NCBI GenBank assembly: GCA_964586765.1
Contig: CAZPHN010000001.1
Coordinates: forward strand, 171,965-235,964
Source of the DNA: UBA3263 sp964586765
Lineage (GTDB): Bacteria > Bacteroidota > Bacteroidia > Bacteroidales > Muribaculaceae
DNA: 64,000 nt
Direction of reading: 5' to 3'
Shown one piece after another: positions 56,724 through 64,000 of this stretch (within the stretch, counting starts at the first letter, position 1; each line of letters opens with the position of its first letter). Both the position numbers and the translations under genes were made by a program. The notes under the pieces are model-generated. The model saw nothing but the letters and a program-made list of their open reading frames with translations. It had not been told where the DNA came from and ran no database searches.

Positions 56724-56756
56724 ACCCTTAATAATACCACTAATTAATTTCTAACA

Positions 56757-59396
56757 ATGAGAAAAGAACGACTTCCAATCGCTTTTTCCTGCCTTTCAGC
56801 GATGATAGCAGGAACAGTCGCTGCCTCAGCTCAAACGGAGGAGACTCCGGTAGAACAGCCTCGCCCCAACGTTATCTTGCTCATCGCTGATGACCTTGGC
56901 TATGGCGACCTTGAGTGTTATGGCGCGAAAAATGTTGAAACACCTAATGTTAACCGTCTTGCTGACGAAGGCATTAAGTTCACAAACTGTCATGCCACGG
57001 CTGCCACCTCTACCCCTTCACGCTACTCAATCCTGACCGGCGAGTACGCATGGCGTAAGAGCGGCACAGGCGTTGCGCAAGGTAATGCAGCAACAATCAT
57101 CAAGCCCGAGCAGTTCACCATGGCTGACCTCTTCCACAACGCCGGCTATTACACCGGCGCAATAGGCAAGTGGCACCTCGGTCTCGGTCCCGTAACTGGT
57201 CAGCAAGACTGGAACGGCAAGCTTACCTGCACTCCGCGCGACCTCGGCTTTGACTATCACTACATTCAGGCTGCTACGGCTGACCGCGTTCCCTGTGTAT
57301 ACCTCGAGCAGGATACCGTTGCCAACTATGACCCGTCCGCACCCATCTATGTAAGCTACTCAAGCAACTTCGAAGGCGAGCCTACCGGTCAATCCCACCG
57401 TGACCAACTCAAACTTGACTGGACTCACGGTCACAACAACTCAATCATTGACGGTATCTCACGTATCGGCTTCATGAAAGGCGGCGGCAAGGCCCTCTGG
57501 AAAGATGAAAACATTGCTGACTCAATCGTAGCCCACTCCGTTCGCTTTATCAACGAACACAAGGATGAGCCCTTCTTCCTCTATCTCTGCACGAACGACG
57601 TTCATGTTCCCCGCTGGCCCCACGAACGTTTCCGCGGCAAGAACCCCATGGGTCTGCGCGGCGATGCTATCGCCCAGTTCGACTGGACCGTCGGTGAAGT
57701 TATGAAAGCTCTTGAAGAAGCCGGTATTGCCGACAATACCCTTCTGATTCTCTCGAGCGATAACGGTCCTATCCTTGACGACGGCTACGATGACCACGCC
57801 GAAGAACTCCTCAACGGTCACTCACCCTCCGGTCCCTACCGTAGCTTCAAGTACTCAGGCTATGAAGGCGGTACAATGGTTCCCTTCATTGTTCGCTGGC
57901 CCGAGCGTATTCAGCCCGCTGCGGAAGCTAACCACACTCTGCTGAGCCATATTGACCTCATCGGCTCCTTCTCTGCCCTCATTGACGGTGAAGTTCCTGC
58001 CGGCGGTGCCATTGACTCTGGCGATATGCTTGCCCAGATGCTCGGCGAATCCATGGAACATCGCCCGTGGGTGTCAGAGCTCAACCACACCAATATCCTG
58101 AGCGTACGTACCAGCGAGTGGAAGTATCTCCCCGCCAACAGCAATGTTCAGAATACCAACTGGGGTTGCGTAGTTGAAAACGGTAACCGCCCCTACGACC
58201 AGCTGTATGACATGGTCAACGACCTCGGTGAGACCACCAATCTGGCAGAATCAAATCCTGATGTGCTTAAATACATGAAGGAAATTCTTAAGGATGCCAA
58301 GTCAAATCCGAACGGTCCGATTCTTCCGCAGGTAATGCCTAAGATTTCTGACGAAACCGCCTCTTACTGGTATAACATCTATACCCCGTTGCGCAATAAC
58401 CGCTCAATGTTCATTGACGCCAATGGTAAACTTGTCGGAACCAATTCCGCTGATAACATCTACTTTACCGCTAACTCTCAATGGAAGTTTGAAGACGCCG
58501 GTCGCGGCACTTATCATATCATCAACCGTGGCAACGGCTACTACATCAATCCTGACAACGTTGCCGCCTCTGCTGAAATCAATGTGACTGCCGAAAAGCC
58601 CGAAAACGGCTGGTTACTTGAAGCCGGTGCTGATGACGGCTGCATGTATATGCACACTGAAGATATGTCAGTGCAGATTAACCAAGCTCAGCAGGCCCGT
58701 AATTTCGCTCTCATCAACTGGGGTGACGGAAGCAACAACTCTGATGCCGGCTGTCAGTTCAGCATCAAGGAAGTGGTTTATGACCCTGCCGACCCGAACA
58801 ATGATATCACCCTGCCCAAGCGAAATGACACTCCCGTTGCTTCTACCGCTGAAGCTCCCCGCTGGTTTACAATCTCTACCCCGCAGCGTGAAAACCTCTA
58901 CCTGACTATCAACATCACCACCCTCATCGGCAGCAAACCCGCTCACTATACCGCCACTGCAACATGGCGTCTCGAGGAGCGCGCTGATGGTCGATTCAAC
59001 ATCATCAACCAGCTCACCGGTGAATACTTATCGACTGCCACTCTTTCTTCTGCTAACGACCTTGTCCTCGCTACCGAAGAGCCCGAAAAGGGCTGGGAAT
59101 TCCAACCCGCTCAGACCTCGGGACTCTACGTCATCGTTTCAGACGGCGTGCAGATTAACCAAGGTCAGGCAAACAACGCATACCGAGTACTCGACTGGGG
59201 TAACGGCACTAACAAATCCGACGCCGGATGCCAGTTCCGCTTCACTGACATCACAGACGTTCTGAACAATGAAAGCTCTATCAAGACAGTTAGTGTTGAT
59301 AAAAAGCCGTCACTGTTTGATATGTGGGGACGCCCCGTAGCCAATCCTCGCCATGGCGTATATGTTACCTCCGAGGGTAAGAAAATCATCATCTGA
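56757..59396 (+). CDS. Secreted Ser-type sulfatase with duplicated lectin-like domains and T9SS-type tail
   Basis: The 879-residue product has a signal-peptide-like start. The sulfatase domain (about 36-535) has NVILLIADDLGYGDLECYG and the active-site motif STPSR with Ser85 as the residue converted to formylglycine, plus KWHLG and SSDNGP metal-site segments. Two similar segments follow (about 543-668 and 706-835), each with W...G.Y.IIN and a shared QINQ...WG.G.N.SDAGCQF pattern, resembling ricin-type beta-trefoils. The end (FDMWGRPVANPRHGVYV) is a T9SS-type tail. It probably removes sulfate from host or dietary glycans at the cell surface. A Ser-type enzyme needs an anSME maturase, not seen here. 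Confidence 0.9.
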   Translation: MRKERLPIAFSCLSAMIAGTVAASAQTEETPVEQPRPNVILLIADDLGYGDLECYGAKNVETPNVNRLADEGIKFTNCHATAATSTPSRYSILTGEYAWRKSGTGVAQGNAATIIKPEQFTMADLFHNAGYYTGAIGKWHLGLGPVTGQQDWNGKLTCTPRDLGFDYHYIQAATADRVPCVYLEQDTVANYDPSAPIYVSYSSNFEGEPTGQSHRDQLKLDWTHGHNNSIIDGISRIGFMKGGGKALWKDENIADSIVAHSVRFINEHKDEPFFLYLCTNDVHVPRWPHERFRGKNPMGLRGDAIAQFDWTVGEVMKALEEAGIADNTLLILSSDNGPILDDGYDDHAEELLNGHSPSGPYRSFKYSGYEGGTMVPFIVRWPERIQPAAEANHTLLSHIDLIGSFSALIDGEVPAGGAIDSGDMLAQMLGESMEHRPWVSELNHTNILSVRTSEWKYLPANSNVQNTNWGCVVENGNRPYDQLYDMVNDLGETTNLAESNPDVLKYMKEILKDAKSNPNGPILPQVMPKISDETASYWYNIYTPLRNNRSMFIDANGKLVGTNSADNIYFTANSQWKFEDAGRGTYHIINRGNGYYINPDNVAASAEINVTAEKPENGWLLEAGADDGCMYMHTEDMSVQINQAQQARNFALINWGDGSNNSDAGCQFSIKEVVYDPADPNNDITLPKRNDTPVASTAEAPRWFTISTPQRENLYLTINITTLIGSKPAHYTATATWRLEERADGRFNIINQLTGEYLSTATLSSANDLVLATEEPEKGWEFQPAQTSGLYVIVSDGVQINQGQANNAYRVLDWGNGTNKSDAGCQFRFTDITDVLNNESSIKTVSVDKKPSLFDMWGRPVANPRHGVYVTSEGKKIII

Positions 59397-59421
59397 TTGT
59401 AATAAATCGTAATCTCAACAT

Positions 59422-59464
59422 AAAATATGCTGCGTCGCAGATTGCCTGACGCAGCATATTTTTT
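59422..59464 (+). terminator. Terminator of the sulfatase gene
   Basis: A perfect 15-bp stem (59422-59436 with 59448-59462) begins AAAATATGC and ends in T-rich sequence, 26 bases past the stop. Confidence 0.92.
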
Positions 59465-59476
59465 GAATTCACACTT

Positions 59477-60013
59477 ATGAAAGACTTATCGGAAATGACA
59501 CTTGAGGAACTTTGGGAACTTTTCCCGATAGAACTCAAACCTCACAATCCACAATGGAGCGAGTGGGCTAACTCGGAAATAAAAACACTATCAGCCATCC
59601 TATTTGATTTATCACCGAAAATATCGCATATCGGAAGCACCGCCATTCCCGGAATTATGGCTAAGCCAATTGTCGACATCTTGATTGAGGTTGAATCAGC
59701 GGAGAGCTTCAGCGAAATCAAGAAACGACTGGAACAGAGCGGCTACATCTGCATGTCGGAATCTGCTACACGCTTAGCCTTCAACAAAGGCTACACCCCG
59801 GCCGGCTACGCTGAAAAGGTGTTTCACATCCACATCCACCTCCTTGGCGACAACAACGAAATCCGCTTCCGCGACTATCTCCGTACCCATCCTGAAGCCG
59901 CCCGCGCCTACGAATCCCTCAAACTCAGCCTTCTCCACGCCCTCCGCCACAACCGCGACGCCTACACCGCCGCCAAATCCCCCTTCATCCACCGCATCCT
60001 CACCCAAACCTAA
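59477..60013 (+). CDS. GrpB/UPF0157 family protein (nucleotidyltransferase-like)
   Basis: The 178 residues contain the GrpB pattern: YDPxW-like HNPQWSEWANSEI, HIGSTAIPGIMAKPIVDILIEV (with the GS...D metal-site look of nucleotidyltransferases), then FHIHIHLLGDNNEIRFRDYLRTHPEAARAYESL. The function of GrpB is not firmly known; relation to dephospho-CoA kinase fusions is recorded in some phyla. The last 150 bases are very C-rich compared with the AT-rich DNA that follows. It begins 13 bases after the sulfatase terminator. Confidence 0.88.
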   Translation: MKDLSEMTLEELWELFPIELKPHNPQWSEWANSEIKTLSAILFDLSPKISHIGSTAIPGIMAKPIVDILIEVESAESFSEIKKRLEQSGYICMSESATRLAFNKGYTPAGYAEKVFHIHIHLLGDNNEIRFRDYLRTHPEAARAYESLKLSLLHALRHNRDAYTAAKSPFIHRILTQT

Positions 60014-60145
60014 CCGAAGAAAACACTATAAAAAATGATTAACAATGAAGTGACGACCACTCATTTGGGTTGGAAAAGGCTATATACCTCTCTCGCCGAC
60101 AAACGCGAGGGGAATTCCGACACCGCTAAGATGCCGATATGTCGT

Positions 60146-61129
60146 TCATTTTATTGTATACCACTCAATTGTTTCTTCATATTTTGCATTAAAGTAATAT
60201 GGATCGCCGCTAATTAGTTCATAATGAATTATTTTAATTTTATCATCTACGAATTTACAACCTTCTGCCGAATACCCTATTTCTTTGAATGTATTGTCTG
60301 GTAGATTATATACATATAGAGCATACTGACAGTTGATAGCGTCTGCACCAGCAGCACTGGTTGATAAGATTAAATAAATATTATTACCCTTAACCAGAAA
60401 ATCACTATACCCAATATTAGGATTCTCCGTATAATCGGGAGGTAAAACTTGACTCCATTTTTGATTACTACAATCATATACCCATATGAGTGATTGGTCA
60501 TAGTAATTCTTGAGAAGACATAAAACTTTGTTAGGAGTAGACGATTCGATATACATTGGAGTTGCATATTCTAATTCGCGATTGAGGTGTATATTGGTTT
60601 CTCCGGAACTAAGTACGATATCAGTCCAGTTGCCAAAAGAATCGGTTTTATTAGTTACCACTTTATAGACTTCGGGGTCGTAAGTGGTGGGGGCTTCCGG
60701 GTGATCATAGCTGGAGCACACTGCATCTTTTATTAACTCTATCAAAGCCCCGTTCTTATCAAGCTTGAAAGTATATGTTAAAGCTTCTTCCCCATCTTCC
60801 ACCGATATAGTATTTCCGGGTAAGTCAAACTCAGCCGAAACAATTGGGGAAAAACGATTATCTTCGGAAAGAATTTTCATTGATATTACGTTTCCCTTTA
60901 ATCCCCAATAGGAGAATCGCTCACCACTATTAAGGTTTATAATGCTGTCAAAAGTTTTTCGATTTTCGACAGCTATTTTATAATTCCTAACAGAGGCAAT
61001 GGAATCAGTTGCCAATAATCTTGCTTCACTTTCCAAATTGCTCTTATTTATATTATCGTTTCGTATATTATTTCTGCAAGATACGCTCCAAATCAAAATG
61101 CTTAAAATTAACAGGGAATCTTTTCTCAT
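60146..61129 (-). CDS. Putative lipoprotein of unknown function
   Basis: No family is recognised. The 327-residue product starts MRKDSLLILSILIWSVSC, which looks like a lipoprotein signal peptide with Cys18 as the acylated residue. The mature part is mostly beta-strand-like, with SYWGLKGNVISMKI, FSPIVSAEFDLPG, LTYTFKLDKNGALIELI and a C-terminal half with strand-like repeats (LIWVYDCSNQKW, YALYVYNLPDNTFKEIG). Base composition is clearly AT-rich. It ends the minus-strand accessory set; 34 bp separates it from the membrane protein upstream. Confidence 0.65.
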   Translation of the reverse strand: MRKDSLLILSILIWSVSCRNNIRNDNINKSNLESEARLLATDSIASVRNYKIAVENRKTFDSIINLNSGERFSYWGLKGNVISMKILSEDNRFSPIVSAEFDLPGNTISVEDGEEALTYTFKLDKNGALIELIKDAVCSSYDHPEAPTTYDPEVYKVVTNKTDSFGNWTDIVLSSGETNIHLNRELEYATPMYIESSTPNKVLCLLKNYYDQSLIWVYDCSNQKWSQVLPPDYTENPNIGYSDFLVKGNNIYLILSTSAAGADAINCQYALYVYNLPDNTFKEIGYSAEGCKFVDDKIKIIHYELISGDPYYFNAKYEETIEWYTIK

Positions 61130-61163
61130 TTGATTCTATATTTTCCTTTAGTATTAATCATAA

Positions 61164-61514
61164 TTAATCCTTAATCAACTCGCGAATCTCGTATTTAATT
61201 TGTCGAATATTATTGGATATGTTAACCCAAATCATAAAAAATGCCCATATAACTATTGAAATAGTTGATCCTCCCAATAGAATAGCCCACCCAATTTTGT
61301 TGTCCCATTCATGATTATCCATAATCAATAATAAACCTAGAACTACTGAGACACCCAGTCCAATTACCAAGAATAAATACCCAATACATCCAAGTACAGC
61401 TTCCGCCGGATTATCTCCCACAGAGGAGAAATCTCTTTGAGTTGGTATTCCTTCTGAATTTTTAGGCTCATGAGTATGTGACGTTGTATTCATCGTTGTA
61501 ATATCTTCTTTCAT
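61164..61514 (-). CDS. Small two-segment membrane protein
   Basis: No family is recognised. Starting at the ATG at 61514 (MKEDITTMNTT) it has 116 residues: a polar N-terminal 45, two hydrophobic segments (AVLGCIGYLFLVIGLGVSVVLG; a second around GWAILLGGSTISIVIWAFFM), and a charged tail (NIRQIKYEIRELIKD). The frame is open to 61574 and beyond, so a longer N-terminus is possible; the A/T-rich bases before 61514 favour the shorter form. Confidence 0.55.
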   Translation of the reverse strand: MKEDITTMNTTSHTHEPKNSEGIPTQRDFSSVGDNPAEAVLGCIGYLFLVIGLGVSVVLGLLLIMDNHEWDNKIGWAILLGGSTISIVIWAFFMIWVNISNNIRQIKYEIRELIKD

Positions 61515-61679
61515 ATTTTCTAAATTAAAAATTCTATTTTGTAATCCAGTGCTAGTTCTAATTGGATATGGCATACTATTCTCGCACAGGTCAATATCTT
61601 GCCATACAATCCGTTGTGTACTCGAATGTTAAAAATGCAGTCAAAACATTTTTTGATTATCATTCAATTCCTGATGGCA

Positions 61680-63176
61680 TCATGGTTTGAACCAGTGTCT
61701 ATCTGAGTCTGGGCGGTTTACATTTTGGAGTTCCTCCCTGTTAATTTCTTTTTGTTTCAACTCGTTAAATATGAGATGTTCCGGTGCCATTTCTTTATTA
61801 TAACTTCCACCAAAGAGACTAAAGCCTTCTCCAATTTCCCAACTAATCGTTCGTTCGTAAATACCATTTAAATCGTATAGCTTACTTGTATAACCTCCAT
61901 ATGTTGGATGAGATTCTTTCGATTTCCTAAGTACGATTTTGCCATTATTTCCTCGACTATATTGATATGCACTTCTAAGTTTCCCATCTGAAAAGAAATA
62001 ACAAGACATATATTTCTCCCTTGTATCGTATGTATAGGATTTTATGGATTCAATAACACCATTAGAATACCATGTATATTCGTTAATATATGTAGCTTCA
62101 CCGTCTTTAAAAACTACTTCCCACTTACGGTAACCTTTATTATCGACGGCAAAAACTAATAGTATTTTTTCACTATCTTTTGACTTACACCAATAACGTC
62201 TCTTGGATTTATCATATACTATATTGCGCGAGTAACAGATTTCTCGCCGCTCCTGTGAGGGGTCGAAATAAGTAACACCTCCCCAGTATTCATATTCAGG
62301 ATAACTATTGCGTTGCATAAACTTTTGAGCAAGAGCCCTAGCCACCGAAGGATTTGAACACTTATATACTTCCTGCCATTGATCATTGGAAAGATTAAAT
62401 TTTTCAAGCCAATTACCTTTTTCCATACTGCCATCAGAAAAATAAGTTGTGCCATCTACAAAAAAGGGTCCAACGGATGCTGATGACACATCTCCTTCAA
62501 ACCGATCTTTATTCGAATATATAAAAACGCCCTTTGTTGCTGTTTTGGACACATTATAGGTGACTGAATCTGCGTTTTGCTTGATGTCATACTTTATGAC
62601 GCCCTTAAAACAGTTCCCGTTTCGATATTCCCATTTAGCAAGATAACAAAATTCAAGTATCTTATCTAATTTCCACAAATCTTCATCGGATACAGACCCG
62701 TCATCTTTGACAAATAAAGATTCATTAGACAACAATCCATCATTTAATCTATATGTTTGAGAGAATACAATATCCCCGTTTTCACGCCTAACACTGATAC
62801 TAAGTGGACCGGTGTGCATCCCCATCTTTCTTCCTTCAATAGGTAAAAAAACAATTCTTCCGTCCTCAATTTGAATAGGTTTTACCTCGCCCTTGAAAGT
62901 TGTACCATTATCCCAACTCATAGTAATCCCATCTTTTGCTTGAAGAAGTATTTCATAGATATCATAAGAGTCATCCTCTTTAAAAGAAATATGAGATATG
63001 TCACCTGATAAATAAGCATATGAGATTTCTCCGTTTTCCTGCGTTCTATCAAGATAGATGGTATTTCTATCCTTCATCTTAACTATAAATGAGCGGTCTC
63101 GATATAATCCTTTCAAATATGATACATTCAAATTCTTTATTCTAAGTTCTCCTGCTTTTTTAGGTTTATAACTCAT
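61680..63176 (-). CDS. MORN-like repeat protein without signal peptide
   Basis: The 498-residue product (start ATG at 63176, overlapping the upstream stop as ATGA) has repeated short strands of the type WDNGTTFKGEVKPI, WEYRNGNCFKGVIKY, IYSNKDRFEGDVSS and YFSDGSMEKGNWL, which resemble MORN and MORN-variant repeats. The later part has WYSNGVIESIKSYTY and YFFSDGKLRSAYQYS. No signal peptide is seen, though its coupled neighbour has one. A GTG at 63197 would add seven residues. The function is unknown; MORN-variant proteins are sometimes immunity or scaffold proteins. Confidence 0.6.
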   Translation of the reverse strand: MSYKPKKAGELRIKNLNVSYLKGLYRDRSFIVKMKDRNTIYLDRTQENGEISYAYLSGDISHISFKEDDSYDIYEILLQAKDGITMSWDNGTTFKGEVKPIQIEDGRIVFLPIEGRKMGMHTGPLSISVRRENGDIVFSQTYRLNDGLLSNESLFVKDDGSVSDEDLWKLDKILEFCYLAKWEYRNGNCFKGVIKYDIKQNADSVTYNVSKTATKGVFIYSNKDRFEGDVSSASVGPFFVDGTTYFSDGSMEKGNWLEKFNLSNDQWQEVYKCSNPSVARALAQKFMQRNSYPEYEYWGGVTYFDPSQERREICYSRNIVYDKSKRRYWCKSKDSEKILLVFAVDNKGYRKWEVVFKDGEATYINEYTWYSNGVIESIKSYTYDTREKYMSCYFFSDGKLRSAYQYSRGNNGKIVLRKSKESHPTYGGYTSKLYDLNGIYERTISWEIGEGFSLFGGSYNKEMAPEHLIFNELKQKEINREELQNVNRPDSDRHWFKP

Positions 63177-63562
63177 TGAATTATATCCATGTTGCACACA
63201 TAGAAAGTCCCGTATATCATATTAGTACTCTTTGATGTCGGCATATATCTTATACCTTCAATAACTAATCTCCCATCCTGATAAGAGACTTTTCCCTCTA
63301 AAAGAAGCTCTGGAACAACTGATTTCGTATTATAAAATTTGGCGACTGTCCCATCGCTCAGTATTCCTTTAGCAAGAATGCCATTAATTGAATAATTATA
63401 TTCTGGAAAATTTATGGATTGGGTAGTTTTCGTATTTTTAGTAGACACAGAATTGACACTTTCGAACCATGTATTGACTTCTTTATCTATACTCGCAAAG
63501 TAGTTTTGCGAATATGCTGATATACATGTCCAAATAAAAACAATAGTAAGAAATTGTTTCAT
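63173..63562 (-). CDS. Small secreted protein coupled to the MORN-like gene
   Basis: A signal peptide (MKQFLTIVFIWTCISAYS) starts a 129-residue product. The mature part contains short beta-strand-like units (INGILAKGILSDGTVAKFYN, LLLEGKVSYQDGRLVIEG) similar in style to the MORN-like protein downstream. The stop overlaps the next start by 4 bp. The two frames may be one protein split by a frameshift, or two coupled genes. No family is recognised. Confidence 0.55.
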   Translation of the reverse strand: MKQFLTIVFIWTCISAYSQNYFASIDKEVNTWFESVNSVSTKNTKTTQSINFPEYNYSINGILAKGILSDGTVAKFYNTKSVVPELLLEGKVSYQDGRLVIEGIRYMPTSKSTNMIYGTFYVCNMDIIQ

Positions 63563-63605
63563 ACTTCTCTATTGAGTAAAAAATTATGAGATACGATAAC
63601 TTACA

Positions 63606-63881
63606 TTAATCCTCCTTACCCCATTTAGCGCAAGGTACAAGGTTACCGAAGATGTCATATGATTTATGGTCTGCATCCTCGATTCTATGAATTGATAGAG
63701 ACTTTGCATTTAAACGTAGGAAATTAGCAATCTCAGCATGAGCTGTAATTACATTGTTTTGTTTGATTAGCATACTCCCATATGTAGAAGGATATTTTAG
63801 TATGAGAGTCCTGATGAAATCATGCGAATCGAAAATACTGTTCAGATTTACAATTACACTAATCGCTTCTTCAATATTCAT
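63606..63881 (-). CDS. Small protein of unknown function
   Basis: Starting at the ATG at 63881 the product has 91 residues (MNIEEAISVIVNLNSIF..., ending YDIFGNLVPCAKWGKED). It is hydrophilic, with helical parts and no signal peptide. The frame stays open upstream to the window end, but that part overlaps a -7 promoter box (63935-63942) and is basic and unlike the rest. No family is recognised. Confidence 0.5.
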   Translation of the reverse strand: MNIEEAISVIVNLNSIFDSHDFIRTLILKYPSTYGSMLIKQNNVITAHAEIANFLRLNAKSLSIHRIEDADHKSYDIFGNLVPCAKWGKED

Positions 63882-63934
63882 GGTTAAAAAACAGTGCCGC
63901 GGTCGTCCCCTCGTTGGCGTAATTAATTGGTTTA

Positions 63935-63942
63935 CAAACGTA
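63935..63942 (-). promoter_or_regulatory. -7 box before the last small gene
   Basis: TACGTTTG on the minus strand fits TAnnTTTG and lies 53 bases before the ATG at 63881. No -33 element was found. Confidence 0.4.
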
Positions 63943-64000
63943 AAAGCGTAGGAGTCTGTATCTGTTGCCGTCCTACAAGCAGAGGCTTCTCGCATTGCCC

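Noticed and set aside
60035..60217. Plus-strand frame of 60 residues after the GrpB gene
   Set aside because: It runs into the lipoprotein gene on the other strand, has no promoter and no family features; kept only as an unexplained gap.
1..64000. tRNA, rRNA, CRISPR arrays, insertion sequences, prophage or defence system
   Set aside because: Gaps between genes were read for tRNA-like cloverleaves, direct repeats and transposase frames; none was found. All gaps are under about 200 bp.

Overview
The window reads as a chromosomal stretch of a gut Bacteroidales, most like Muribaculaceae or a close relative. The grounds are: Bacteroidetes-type promoters (TTTG, about 20 bp, TAnnTTTG) with no Shine-Dalgarno sequences; an S16 ribosomal protein with a long Ala/Glu tail; families common in this phylum (DUF349, DUF4421, DUF5106, DPP IV, barrel-less macroglobulin/Plug-like proteins, TraB/GumN, a PorV/PorQ-like protein); and secreted proteins ending in type IX secretion (T9SS)-like C-terminal motifs. 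No rRNA, tRNA, CRISPR array, insertion sequence or prophage was seen. No gap between genes exceeds about 200 bp.

Layout. 1-15.4 kb is a minus-strand block: rpsO; a secreted T9SS-tailed protein with a YciO/Sua5-family gene; rpsP; the dpp4-miaA-DUF4421-acyltransferase operon; a coiled-coil protein with a clamp-binding-like tail; and the DUF349-sugar transferase-recQ-gtrA operon. 15.5-20.8 kb holds two tandem paralogous macroglobulin/Plug-like secreted proteins that share a 381-bp, 97% identical block. 21.5-39.4 kb is mostly plus strand: korA-korB-dus, pgk, then a long run in which most genes overlap or abut (DUF5106, mnmA, bifunctional nuclease, nucleoside transporter, rsmE, TPR protein, GHL10 glycosidase, S41 protease, mfd). 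39.4-46.1 kb is a minus operon: cotH-porQ-cmk-ispH-lipoprotein-mutS2. 46.2-52.0 kb holds a WecA/MraY-type transferase, a small plus-strand gene, rnr and gyrB. 52.1-59.4 kb (plus) carries a TraB/GumN protein, an ABC transporter with its YtrA-type GntR regulator, an ABC-F ATPase and a large sulfatase with a duplicated lectin-like region. A GrpB-family gene follows. From about 60.1 kb to the end the DNA becomes visibly AT-rich and carries only unrecognised lipoprotein, membrane, MORN-like and small proteins on the minus strand, consistent with an accessory region.

Functionally the window mixes translation and tRNA modification (rpsO, rpsP, miaA, mnmA, dus, rsmE, YciO/Sua5), DNA maintenance (recQ, mfd, mutS2, gyrB), central metabolism (kor, pgk, ispH, cmk), envelope glycan synthesis (two polyprenyl-phosphate transferases, GtrA) and glycan or protein scavenging at the surface (DPP IV, sulfatase, GHL10, S41 protease). 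The least ordinary signals are: a UGA stop exactly inside the T9SS-type tail of the CotH protein, which is encoded just upstream of porQ; the coiled-coil protein ending in QLTLF; the gene-conversion-like block between the tandem paralogs; and the AT-rich accessory end.
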